Assembly (NCBI GenBank): GCA_037013495.1
Contig: CM072806.1
Coordinates: 26,662,001 to 26,726,000 of the forward strand
DNA length: 64,000 nucleotides
Direction: 5' to 3'
From: Hippophae tibetana
Lineage: Eukaryota; Streptophyta; Magnoliopsida; Rosales; Elaeagnaceae
The translations under genes and the position numbers were made by a program. The notes under the pieces were generated by a model that was not told where the DNA came from, searched no databases, and saw nothing but the letters and a program-made list of their open reading frames with translations. Of this stretch, positions 12,662 to 23,139 are shown one piece after another. Position 1 is the first letter of the stretch. The number at the start of each line of letters is the position of its first letter.

Positions 12662-12670
12662 AAAGGAGAG
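12662..12670 (+). promoter_or_regulatory. Polypurine tract of the copia element
   Basis: AAAGGAGAG lies immediately before the 3' LTR, where plus-strand DNA synthesis is primed. Confidence 0.85.
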
Positions 12671-12869
12671 AGTTAGAATAAACAATTTAGTTAGTTTCTA
12701 TTATAAACAGTTTGTTATGTTGTTGCAATTCTATTTTTGTAAATCAGTTAGTTGTTAGATTTTACCTTCTCTTAATTGCTTATATAAGAAGCATACTCTG
12801 ATTGTAGTTTTCAGGAAATACATACAAAAGTTTTCTCAGCATCTTTCTTGTTTATTCAAGAATCTAACT
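12671..12869 (+). repeat. 3' LTR of the copia element
   Basis: 199 bp copy of the left LTR with scattered substitutions, beginning AGTTAGA and ending TCTAACT, followed by the ATTAG target duplication. A TATA box copy is at 12781-12787. Confidence 0.93.
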
Positions 12870-12874
12870 ATTAG

Positions 12875-13880
12875 CAAGTCATTAAAGGAGAATAGTAATC
12901 TAATTTACTCTAATTATTTTAGTCTCACCTTCCTTGAATAATGAAATACAAGTATTTATTTATACAAATATTATTAATTCATTGATATGTTAATTTTGAA
13001 TGAAAGGTTGTAATATATTGATATGATATTTGAATTTCTAGTTGATTATTTAAATATAATTTTCTTAATGAGAAAAGAGTACTGTACGTCTGTTTCTTTA
13101 ACAAAAATACATTTTAGGCCTTTAGCTATTAGGTGTGATAGTATAAATCCATTATTTTTACAATAAAGATCGTAAAAGTTTATTTTGTAAAGTAATGAAC
13201 TTGTGTTGTCCCTCTTTCTTCTAGTGGGGAACAACAATCTCTCTAAGAATACTGGACCAATTTAAGCTTATATGTCATTCTTAACTAGAAGTTGTTAGAT
13301 TATCCAAAACTGATTTTGGCTATTTATATATCTAAAAGGAGTGAGTAATGTACTTTGAATGATTGAGGAAATGAAGCATCTATGCCCTTTAAAAGCTTCA
13401 ATTCTTGCATGATTTTATCGACCAATCCTTTGAACTAACGCTTTCTTGAGGCATCCTAAAAAATATTGATACTTAAGTAGGATATAGATGAGCCATCTAT
13501 ACTCTCCCAATTATTTCCCAAAGTGATGACACGTTAGCCTGAGGTTCCCCTTTACCAAGTAAACAAAAGATTTATCTGTGAGGGAACATATTTAGTTTAG
13601 AGAGAGGTAGTGGAGAGATGCATTAAATGAGTAAATAATGATGATAACTCTAGGTCTTTCATTGTGTATATATAGAGTATAAATACACGTGGAATGTGAA
13701 CTTACAAGAATGAGCTCAAAAGCCAACTTAAAATAAGTGTAAATGTTGACCTAAATCTGGCCTTGACCTTGACCATATGTATACTCATCCAATCTTTGCA
13801 AAATTGTCTCCTTATTGTTTTCATTTCACTTTTATTTTAGGTTTAGCTTTTATCAGAGTCACCAATAGATGTAGTCAGAA
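12875..13880. other. Unassigned DNA between copia element and Tat relic
   Basis: About 1 kb with no recognisable protein, no clear repeats and no RNA gene. The base composition becomes less AT-rich after about 13350, where the neighbouring gypsy relic probably begins, but I cannot place its edge. Confidence 0.5.
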
Positions 13881-14164
13881 AATAACTTAGGAACCTTCCT
13901 ATGTCATAGAATGTAATAACTTGTGATAGCAAATAGGAGCCAGTCAACTTCCGAGGCTCCAAGTCTTCCAAGAAATCCAGATCGAACTCGACCTTGAGCT
14001 CTAGAAATACTCATATCATATAATTCGGTATGCATTTGGCAAGTATAGCTTGACCTATCCGTGAATAAGGAACCATCAATCCTATTCACCTTCTTTTGGT
14101 AGCCTAAAAAAGGCTCGAGCAAGGAGAGGTACGTGGAAACCTACATATCAACTAAAGAGTGAAA

Positions 14165-14242
14165 TTCCAAGTCCATACCTTGTCAGACCGGATTGGATAG
14201 TGAAGGTCCATGTCCATACCTTGTCAGACTAGATTGGATGAC
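14165..14242 (+). repeat. Short direct repeat within the Tat relic
   Basis: The phrase tccataccttgtcagac followed by attggat occurs at about 14172 and again at about 14214, a period of about 42 bp. The duplication lies just before the gag-like ORF remnant. Confidence 0.75.
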
Positions 14243-14560
14243 ACATCCAAAATCAATGAGGCATACGACATTCCTAAGTCTTTACAAATCCAAATCCCTC
14301 ACCCTACATCTCTCGATAGTGACCCACTTTCAAAGGGTTGGATCATTTTCCATGAGAGACCCGTTTGGCTTGGCTTGTGGCTTCCTTTGTACGACTTTAT
14401 TAGATACTTCTTAAGGCATATGTAAATAAGTCCTAATCAACTACTCCTTATTTGACAGAGGTGCTTACTTTGTATTACATTGTTGGGGAAAGAGCTAGAT
14501 GTCATGATAGGTATGCCCGAGTTTAATAAGGTGTATTCCCTCAAATAGAACCCTTTAGAC
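14193..14560 (+). pseudogene. Fragment of gypsy 'putative transposon' extra-ORF domain (PF04195-like)
   Basis: In the frame starting near 14210 the translation reads AYDIPKSLQIQIPHP, then GWIIFHERPVWLGLWLPLYDF, then SPNQLL. That order (IP..., G-W-I-I-F, GLWLPLYDF, SPNQL) is the core of the plant 'putative gypsy type transposon' domain that occurs as an extra ORF or gag-like ORF in Tat-lineage elements. A stop after RHM near 14425 and another after NQLLLI break it. Family assignment is by pattern recognition, not alignment. The protease fragment nearby is on the opposite strand, which fits an antisense extra ORF. Confidence 0.6.
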
Positions 14561-15280
14561 CCTTAGTGATTTTTATGTAAACTAAGGAAGATAGATGGAT
14601 GAACATCCAAGTTTTGAGCAATGATAGAAACTAGAAGCAATTCTTCTTTTATGTTTCTAGTAGTGGGAGTTTGAGGACAAGAACATCCTTATTCCACTGG
14701 TATAGTGGAATGTAAAGGCCATTTTGAGGAGGATACACTTACATGTGTCAGTCTTGAGTTAGAAGGTGAAGCACAAACTATCTCGATTCTAACAATGTTT
14801 ACTTGTATAATTTCCATGGAAGAAGGCTTTATCCAAGTCTATGTTGGTAGCTGTAGAAATGATTAGATCATGGTCTGATTTGTTACAAACAGGGATAGTG
14901 CATAAATCGTGCTCTACCATGAAAACGAATATTACAAAGTACAAGAAGTGTCTACTCGAATTTGGTTCTAATTTCAAGCTGATATCCAAAGGTCATAGTT
15001 TTTATTGAGGTTCCTTATGTTTATTTCTTTATTTCAACGCTCGACTAACCCATTTTACTTTTTATTATTTAGATATGGACTTGGGAACATGTCTTTGGAC
15101 CACCTTCTCACTAATATTTAGTAAAGTAAGAAGGGCTAGACCACTACTACCTCTAAGTCAAAGAGGAAGAAGATGATTCCTTGAGATCAGAGCGTGATAA
15201 AGATGTAGCCTCAAAACTCACTAACACCTCTAGCCACTTTCGAGGAGTTGATGGTCTCACATCCTATTCTAGTGCCGTAT
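14561..15280. other. Probable continuation of the Tat relic, no clear domain
   Basis: Composition resembles the flanking gypsy fragments, but stops occur in all frames. A fragment near 15075 (tatggacttgggaacatg) may be the end of the plus-strand ORF. Reverse transcriptase and integrase motifs of a minus-strand Tat element are not visible and seem to be deleted. Confidence 0.4.
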
Positions 15281-15284
15281 TTTG

Positions 15285-15600
15285 CACTACGCATCCCTTG
15301 TTGGGCAAGTTATAATGTGGTAATGCATTAATCACCCCAAAGTTTTTCATTACCACAGATCTCTTTTCCATTATGGGTAAGTTGATAGTTCCCAAGGCAT
15401 ACGTCATACTACTATTAAACCTTACCAAGGGTGTTTCCTTCTTTATGATATCCTTCCCTCAGACCACAATGCATGAAGGGTGGATAAAAATAGTAGATCC
15501 ACTAAACTTCCAATGTTAACCAATATATGACAAACATCATAAGAATCTACTCTCAATGTGACGACAAAAGGATCCGTATGTGGGCAAGCTACCTCATCCT
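15285..15600 (-). pseudogene. Tat-lineage gypsy protease fragment
   Basis: Read on the minus strand from about 15597, an open stretch contains CPHTDPFVVTLRVDSYDV, then HILVNIGSLVDLLFL and STLHALW. This is the layout of the Tat/Ogre protease: PH-D-VV..., then the active-site strand around L-V-D-x-G-S-S. Here the catalytic Asp reads Asn and the second Ser reads Leu, so it is inactive even apart from the stop after EGRIS. Frame breaks continue to about 15290. Confidence 0.6.
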
Positions 15601-16084
15601 TCTTGCTAAACATTATGAGGAAACTGATGAGGTTTTAAAAACATTTTATATAATGTGATTTTATGCACTTTAAATGATAAAATAGATTTGTATTTGCATA
15701 GTTTTTTTATCTTTTAAAGAAAATCTGTCTTTTTGGAATCATAGGTATGTTTTGTTGTTTTTCAAGTATTTTAATTAAAAATGATTTGATTGATTAACAC
15801 TCAAAGAATAGTACTTGAAAGTACTTCATTACAACATTGAAGCATAAAATATTAACATTTACAAAGCTTACATTTGTTCCAAACCATTGAAAAGGGTGTA
15901 AAAGAAAATAGGGTTCCACCTATTTAGAGGAACGTAGGCCATGAAATGAAAATAAAGTGTGCAATAATACAGGTGAAGTGGATTGAGACCAAAGTATGTA
16001 CAACCTATCTCATGTCATGGCGTGGAATAGAAGTATTCCATGTTACCCATCTATCTAATCCACGATCCTTTACTTTTCGTCACC

Positions 16085-16092
16085 TATAAAAT
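16085..16092 (+). promoter_or_regulatory. TATA box in outer Athila 5' LTR
   Basis: CACCTATAAAATGG lies where the related nested Athila LTRs have CACCTATAAATACC, just before the duplicated part. Confidence 0.5.
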
Positions 16093-16110
16093 GGACCTTA
16101 AATTTATTAT

Positions 16111-17305
16111 TAGAATCATCTCATAACTCTCAATTGATAACTGAACAAAAATAGTTTATGTAGTAGTTTAACTTTCAATTCAATAAACAGTACTAGAAAT
16201 TATGTTTGGAGGTTTTTTAGAACAGAAAAAATACTGAGGTTCTGTAAGGATACATTGAGGTTTAATTTGTATTATTTTTAGATTATCTTTATATGTTATT
16301 TCACATGCTCTATTTAATTTAGTAATCATTCATTAAATTAAGTGTGTTTGGCTAAAAATACTATGGAATATTAGTAATGTTGTTATGCTCGTAAAATATT
16401 AAAGTAAGTAAACATTTTTATAAATGAATTATGTTTCATCAAGATTTAAACGAAGCTTGTAAAAGAAAAATATATCGATGAAGCATTTTTCATAATAAAC
16501 AGGAGATTTAGATTTATCATTTAATAATTTGAATCTTAATTATAGTAAACTCTTTGATTTTGGATTTGATTATTTATATCTTTATATAACTTTATTTCAA
16601 AGATTTTTATAAGGATTATTATTGAAAAATATATTAACGACATATTTTTCATAGAAGTTTTAGAATCATCCCATAGTTTTCTTTGTGGCTGAATTATTAG
16701 TTTTTATCTAACTTTGCCTTTTATATTAATAGTTTTAAATTTTTTTTCTCTCAATTGAGAGTTAAATCAATATAGTTTATGTAGTAATTTTACTTTCGAT
16801 TTTACAAACAGTGTTGGTAATTTTGTTTGGAGATTTTTCAAAAATAGAAATAATGTTTAGGTTTTGTATGGATATGGTTAAGGTATAATTTAAACGTATT
16901 CTTTTTAGATTATCTTTATGTATTGTTTTACATGTTACGTTTAATTTACTAATCACTTATTAAATTAATCATATCTATCTAAAAATACTATGAGATATTA
17001 GTAATGTTTTTATGCTCATGAAATATTAAAATTGGTAAACATTTTTATAAAATGAATTATATTTTATTTCTTCATCATGATTTAAATGAAGCTTGTAAAA
17101 GAAATATATATTAATGAAGTAGTTTTCGTAATAAATAAGAGAGCTAGATTTACGATTTAATAATTTGAATCTGGTTTAGAGTCAACTTTTCGATTTTAGA
17201 TTTGATTATTTGGATCTTTATATAACTCTATTTCAAAGATTTTTATAAGAATTATTATTGGAAAATATACTGACGACGTATTTTTCGTAAAAGTTTTAAA
17301 ATCTA
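16111..17305 (+). repeat. Tandem duplication inside the outer LTR (two units of about 0.55 kb)
   Basis: Unit A runs from about 16111 to 16665 and unit B from about 16747 to 17305. Matching landmarks in order are ctctcaattga, atagtttatgtagta, tttgttt/atgtttggag, tagattatcttta, atattagtaatgtt, aatttgaatct and tttcaaagatttttata. The units have diverged at many positions. Sister LTRs of related families carry this part once. Confidence 0.85.
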
Positions 17306-17856
17306 AAAGTTAGTATTTAGATATTTAAATGACTAGCATAACTTAAACACTTTGAGGAGAGTTTTATTTGATAGACTCACCAAAAGCATCAATTAAATAA
17401 TTTATTAATTACTTAGGAATAAAGCATAATTCAATCGAGTATCAATTACTCATATATGCCAAAAAACTTTAATTAATAATTGATTAACAAGAAATTGATT
17501 CTTATCTTAGAATATTTTCTTATAAAAAGGGAGAATTAATAATTTTAATTCATATTTTTATAACCTAATTAATATTAGGTAAACATAATTAACTAACTAA
17601 TTTGTCCCATACATTCTGCAATGAATGTAAATGTTTATTGTCCTATTATTTCTTGAATTTACCTTTCTTTTATGTCACTAAATTCCTTTTAAAACCAAAA
17701 TATTGTAAACGAATGTTTAGATTCAATATTTATTTTTAAATTTTTTTTGAATTATTTAAAAATCATGTGATTCTTTAGTATACTTATTATTTTCTATAAG
17801 TGATTCATGCACTTGCAAACTATTTATAAATTTTACAAATTTAATTATCAAGTTTT

Positions 17857-17874
17857 TGGCACTATTGTTAGGAA
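17857..17874 (+). promoter_or_regulatory. Degenerate primer binding site, Asp tRNA type
   Basis: TGGCACTATTGTTAGG is a mutated form of TGGCGCCGTTGTCGCGG at the same place in the nested Athila. Both follow AGTTTT directly after the LTR. Confidence 0.7.
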
Positions 17875-18284
17875 GGAATAATATTTTCAATTTTTTTAAT
17901 CAAATTCTTAAAAACTTTCTTTTGTTGTAAATATTTTAATTTTTATTTATAATTTTAAAATATCTAAATTATTAATTAATTTTAGATATTTTAAATTTTA
18001 AATTTTCTTTAATTAAAAAATATAATAATAAAATTTTAACATCTTAAAATATTTGAAAAATTTAAGATTTTATTTACTTAAAAATATTAATAAAAATAAA
18101 AAATTTCTTTTCTTTTATTTTTAATTTAAAAAATAGAAAAATATAAGATTTTATTTCTTTTACTAACTTGTGTATGGTGTATATTTTTCTTTATTTTTAT
18201 TTTATACTTTTGATAGTGCTTATATATTAGTATTACGTTATTTGTTATTTAGATTTTTGTTTTGTATTATTAATGTAAAAGATA
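17875..18284 (+). other. Outer Athila leader, AT-rich
   Basis: The untranslated leader between primer site and gag is almost entirely A/T runs. The paired stem-loop repeats found in the nested Athila leader are not visible here. Confidence 0.6.
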
Positions 18285-19910
18285 GGAGATCTTTAAGAAA
18301 GAAACTCGTACTTTTTATTAATATATACATGCTTAAAAAAATTTCAATAAAGATAGACATTTATTGGGAGAAAGATGAACAACCTCAATTACAAGTTGTC
18401 TTAGGTGATGCTAAATATAAATAGAAAATATTGAAAGAGTTTGCATTACCTATCATGAGCAGTAATCACACTTGCATATAATTGGGTAAGGCTGCAAAGA
18501 GTTATAAATTACAAAATATTCATTATTACTTGTTACCTTCATTTTACGGTATCCCTAGTAAAGACTATTTAAACTTTATTAGAGAATTTTATGCTATTAT
18601 GCAGACAATTCCATTGTAGAGACTGGATGAAGACAAGCTTAAGATGAGGTGTTTTCCTTACACCCGTATAGATAAAGTTAAATCTTGATTCATGACTCTA
18701 TAACATGGTTCATTAACTACTTGGGAAGCAGTCTACAATAGATTTATGGGTAGGTCCTCTTCCCAACAAAAGACTACAAAATTAAGGGCAAAAATAGAAA
18801 CATTCTTCCAAATGGATGAAAAGCCATTCCATGAAACTTGTGACAAATTCAGGCTTCTTTTGATTCAATGCTCACACTATACTTATCCACTGTAAGTACA
18901 AAACTAGTTCTTTTATGATGGACTCACAACAATGTCAATACTTTGTTGATATTGTTGCAAGAGAAGCTATAGGAGAAAAGACATTGTAACAAACTTATAA
19001 GCTTTAGGAGATGTTGGGTACTAATTCCCAATAGAAGAGTGATACAAGAAGAAGTGCAGAAGTCAATGAAGTTGACTTTAGGAATGAAATGGCTTTACAA
19101 CTTGCAGAATTGACTAAGAAAGTGCAACTCTTTCCTACCCATTAGATGTCAAATCAAGAGGTATGTAAAGTTTGTGATTTGATTGGACATAGTGCTTTTA
19201 ATTGTTCAAATGTAAGTGATTCTAGTGTGGATACCTTGGAGGAAGCTAATTATATGAAAATGTATCATTCCAACACTTATAATTACCCTAACCTTACTTG
19301 GAAACCAAACAATTACTAAACATGTGCTCAAAACCAAACACAAAGTCTATACAAAAATTAACCTTACCCACTAAGTCAATCCAATAAGCCAACCAGAGAA
19401 GATAATTTGAATGCCTTTAATCAAATTAGTAGAGATAACCAATTAATGAATAATCAATGGTTGAACTTCGTAGAGGGTTTAGTGAAAAGGGTGGAGTTAG
19501 AATTGGGAAGCTAGCATAATGCATGAAAAATCAAGAAAAATGAAAGCAATCCAACCAAGTAGAACAAGTAAAGGATGTTATAATCCTTCGAAGTGGTAAG
19601 GTGGTTAATAAAATATTACCTGAAATTTCTAATGATTTACCATTCATTACAAGTGCTAATAATGATAAAAAATTTGAGAAAAGAATTGGGGAGTCAACTC
19701 ACATTCCCAAAAAACATAAAGCATTAGAACCATACTAGTAATTAGTACCATTTCCACACCAACTAAAGGAATCCAAACAATATATGCAATTCTTTGATCT
19801 TTCTAATATGCTTTCTAAAGTTAATATTAACTTCCTTTATTTGAAGTAATCAAGATTATGCCCTCTTATGCTAAGTTCTTCAATGAATTAACACTAAAAG
19901 GAGGTACAAG
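18285..19910 (+). pseudogene. Outer Athila gag and start of pol, heavily decayed
   Basis: The frame starts with RRSLRKKL, matching RRSLGNPL of the nested element's first gag, and continues with IHYYLLPSFYGIPSKDYLNF, then MRCFPYT, LTTWEAVYNRFMG and KPFHET, the capsid signature of Athila Gag. A zinc-knuckle region is present near 19155-19210 but lacks the full CCHC set (VCDLIGHSAFNC). Many stops lie throughout (for example near 18477, 18618 and 18700). It reaches the gag-pol junction (VPFPHQLKES near 19745-19775) before the inner Athila interrupts it at 19911. Confidence 0.85.
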
Positions 19911-20817
19911 TGATGCGTATTTTCGCAAGTGTACGAATCGTTCAAGTAATAAAGTGTACAAAAGTACGGATATCGAACCCACAAGGAATGGCGTTACTAA
20001 GTACTGAAATTGACTAATCCTAATTTTATTTGAAAACCGAATTGTTGAAATTGTTTAAGAAGCAAATTAACTTAAAAATAAACGCAAATAACACAATTGA
20101 ATGTTGTTCACAAATGATTAAAAACGCTAAGGAATTTTATTTCGCTAAATCAATTCAATCCGATTTCAAGTCATGTTATATGAGAAACAAAGCTAAAAGT
20201 GATGGTTGAAAAACCCAAATTTACCTAATACTCTCTCTCGAGTTATATTAGAATTACTTATCTATGAAAACCAACTATATTTCTATGAAGATTTAATCAT
20301 AAACAAGCACATTACGATTTATGGAATTTCTAGAATAACCACATACATCATGCATTAGGTCTCACACTCGCATTCAACATACGATATTTATCACAAGAAG
20401 CATTCATTACACATCTCCTCTCGGTCTCAATATAATGCAGAAAATCCTCTAAATCTTGGCCAGAAATTTAAAAGCATTAAGCATGGAAATAAATACTCAA
20501 CTTGAAAACAATGAACTCATATAACAATAACAAAAGAAATCAGATTTTCTTGATTCAACTACATCATAGCCTTAGCAAAAAATGAATTAGTTCATAATGG
20601 AAATAAGAACAAACATTATCTCAATTGAATCCATGAATAACAAATTTGAATAAACTACAGAAAATGAAAGCTAAGGAGAAGAGATGAAAAACTCTTGAAG
20701 ATGAACAGTTGGCAGCAACAATGGTGATAATCCTTCAAGCTTCTCCAAAATTTCTCTCCTCCAACAATGTCTCAAACCTCCTTCTCTCTGTCGTCCCCTT
20801 CTTTCTCTATCTTATGG

Positions 20818-20825
20818 TATATATA
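20818..20825 (-). promoter_or_regulatory. TATA box in inner Athila LTR
   Basis: TATATATA within ctatatataccataag on the minus strand, downstream of the GC-rich part. An identical box is at 33308-33315 in the other LTR. Confidence 0.5.
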
Positions 20826-20971
20826 GATCTAGGTTTTTGGGGGAAATTTTGGAACAAAACAATATAAAAAATGTGTTTTCGGACGAAACTCACCGGCGAC
20901 GACATTTCTGGAAAAATTAAAATTTTGGGTCCTCTGATTCTAGCCAGCGGCGAAAGGTTTCTGGCGGGCGG

Positions 20972-21095
20972 CGAGTTTGCATCTGCCAAAAACCATGCTC
21001 TCTGTAAGATTTTTCGACAGTGGCGAGATGAATTTGATCGGCGACTAGATTTGCATCTGCCAAAATCCGTGCTCTTTGTAAGATTTTTTGCCGTG
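20972..21095 (-). repeat. Tandem repeat of about 70 bp in inner Athila 3' LTR
   Basis: The phrase tttgcatctgccaaaa followed by tgctct and tgtaagattttt occurs at about 20977 and about 21050. The corresponding part of the other LTR (33526-33570) has it once, so the change arose after insertion, or one copy was lost. Confidence 0.7.
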
Positions 21096-21327
21096 CTTTC
21101 TGTAAGAATTTCGCCGGCGGCGGGTTTTCCAAATTTTGAAACACTCAATCCCGATCATTGAAATTTTCCCAAACTTCTCCAAAATCATGATTTTACCTAA
21201 AATTTCACTTTAAACATGAAATACCCGTGAAATGACATTTGTGGATTAAATAATCAAATAAACACAATTTTCACACAAATATCAACATTTAAATCATAAC
21301 AAAAATGCAATAATTTGACTCTTATCA

Positions 21328-21343
21328 ACAACCCCCAACCAGC
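21328..21343 (-). promoter_or_regulatory. Polypurine tract of the inner Athila
   Basis: On the minus strand GCTGGTTGGGGGTTGT directly precedes the 3' LTR. The same tract occurs before the 3' LTR of the outer (40234-40251) and nested (56333-56352) Athila elements. Confidence 0.9.
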
Positions 21344-21444
21344 TTCTTGCTAGTCTCTAGTAAGAAAAACAATCTATAAATAAATTCAAAGGAGACATTA
21401 AAAGAAAAATTGAAAGAAAATTTATTCTATTTACAAAATTACAT

Positions 21445-21515
21445 TAAGCGTATGCAATAAGCCTTTAAACCCCTAGGTGGCCCTAGTAGGACGAGTTGTA
21501 GTCTCATGAGGGCTT
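21445..21515 (-). other. Conserved block upstream of the polypurine tract
   Basis: The minus strand reads gagactacaactcgtcc, then cctaggggtttaaaggc and ttattgcat. The same block lies about 70-100 bp before the polypurine tract in the nested (56183-56260) and outer (40116-40192) Athila elements, although their surrounding non-coding DNA does not match. Function unknown. Confidence 0.75.
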
Positions 21516-22201
21516 CTAGTGATGATACCCACAAACATCTTACCTATAACTATCCTAACTAAAAACAATAAAATCACACAACAATTAATTTGCACAAATG
21601 TCTCAAAAATTGTAAATAACACACAACACATAGAATAATTAAATGTCACCTAAGCTTTAAGAAATCTCAAATGCCAATTTCACTTTTGTTACTGACTCTT
21701 AAACATCCATCAAACCACAAACCAATAGCCATAATGCCCAGATAATATTATGCACAACATCCACAAACAAAAAGGTGAAATCTCAAACTCCATAGGCTCA
21801 CTTTTCAAACCTATCTCCACTAATGAAGGAAAATACACCACTTCGGATCAATAGGACTTTATGAGGCTTGTAATGTTAGGCTTAGGTATTTGGTTAATAA
21901 ATAATGGGAAATGTCAAAATACAAATAAGAGAACTTATTAGATTAAATACAACCAATTAAGTAAAAGAGTAACACCATTAAACCCAAATTATTTCTTCCG
22001 ATCATGTCCCATTTTTCCAAAGATAAACAAAATTCTTCCTCAATCTTTCACCTCAGTACATCCATCACTAACACTCTTTTATTTACTAGAATGTGAAGGC
22101 TCTTTTTTTCTTTTTTTTTTAAATAAATTATTCCATCCTTACTCCAATTGCTCTTGAAAAGTTTGTGTTCAAAATTAAGTGCTCTTAACAAATAAGGTAG
22201 G

Positions 22202-22268
<67 letters not shown>

Positions 22269-23130
22269 CTAAATAAAAGGTAGGTTATAGAAGGCAAAAA
22301 GAAAGAAAAATAAGGCTAACAATATATTTAAATAGGCTCAAAGAGGTAACTAGTGATATAAGGATAACAAGGTAGGTTTAAAATGGCACAATCGATCCAA
22401 AAATGGCCTACATCATATCCTAAACAGTGGAATTCCAAATTATTTCGCCTCAAGAGGTTTTCAAATGAGTTCTAGAGTTTGTTGAGATCACAAAGATGTC
22501 CATGAAAAATTCGCACATAAGACTTCTCTAAGCATTTAGACTAATCAACCAAATCATACCACATAGCAAAAGAGTCTCCAACTAGGTAAAATCAACATTT
22601 GAAATTATCTTTAAACCGAAGAAAAATTTAATGTCTTCTAAAAACTACTTGTTATCACAATCACATTATTATCATCAACGTGCAAATTAAAACAAGTAAA
22701 ATGCAAATGAGAAAAAAAATTAAAAAAAAGACAATAAAGAAATAAAAGAAAAAATAAATGGAACATCAAAACTAAACACAAATAAACACACAAACAAAAC
22801 TACTAAAATGAAGCGAAGAAAAGATTTACCGTTTACCGCACCCCTAACCAAAACCTTACATTGTCCTCAATGTAAGAAAGAGAAACTGTAAATGGCCATC
22901 GACATCACAAAGAGAAAAAGAGCTAGGTGCACCATCATAGTCACAGTAATTTGTTAAATCACGGGGTTAACAATAAAAGAAAATCAATCATAAAGAAACA
23001 AAACAAAAAAAGTGACAAAAAAGTAAAACACTTAACAAAAGTCCACAAGATGAATATCAGAAACTAAACAGAAAATACGAAAATAAATAATAAGAAGTAC
23101 TGAAAACAATTGAAAGCAAAATAAAACATC
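21516..23130 (-). other. Inner Athila 3' region between the extra ORF and the polypurine tract
   Basis: About 1.6 kb of non-coding, A-rich sequence (read on +) with a long TA microsatellite. On the minus strand tttacattgaggacaatgta-like text occurs near 22860, similar to the region after pol in the nested element (ttacattgaggacaatgtaa near 54995). Confidence 0.6.
22205..22265. repeat. (TA)n microsatellite, about 61 bp
   Basis: Uninterrupted alternating TA for about 61 bases. Confidence 0.98.
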
Positions 23131-23139
23131 ACTCCTCAT

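Larger units (their letters stand above)
6624..12869 (+). mobile_element. Ty1-copia LTR retrotransposon with AG...CT LTR ends, non-functional
   Basis: A complete but decayed copia element bounded by a perfect 5 bp target duplication, ATTAG, at 6619-6623 and 12870-12874. It has two 199 bp LTRs, a Met-type primer binding site directly after the left LTR, a polypurine tract before the right LTR, and gag, protease, integrase, reverse transcriptase and RNase H in copia order. Both LTRs start AGTTAGA and end TCTRACT, so the termini are AG...CT rather than TG...CA. Without the inserted solo LTR the element is about 4.25 kb. Short LTRs and the gag type fit the Ale/Retrofit lineage, which is an inference. 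Multiple stops, frameshifts and a deletion after the integrase core make it inactive. Confidence 0.93.
15625..17850 (+). repeat. 5' LTR of the outer Athila element
   Basis: 2226 bp, TGATGAGG...AATTATCA. The first about 220 bp match 40252-40473 clearly (gattttatgcactttaaatg and the following text). It contains a weak TATA box and an internal tandem duplication of about 0.55 kb. Near its end it has gattcatgcacttgc, the motif shared by the other LTR ends in the window. Confidence 0.88.
19911..21327 (-). repeat. 3' LTR of the inner Athila
   Basis: 1417 bp. It matches 30506-33799 once the solo LTR is removed. A GC-rich part at about 20880-21130 contains ccggcggcgg-like runs and a short tandem repeat that the other LTR has only once. 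Confidence 0.92.

Noticed and set aside
18170-18424. 84-codon plus-strand frame as an independent gene
   Set aside because: Its second half is the decayed start of the outer Athila gag and its first half is translated AT-rich leader.
22205-22265. TA repeat as a functional site
   Set aside because: A plain microsatellite within non-coding retroelement DNA.
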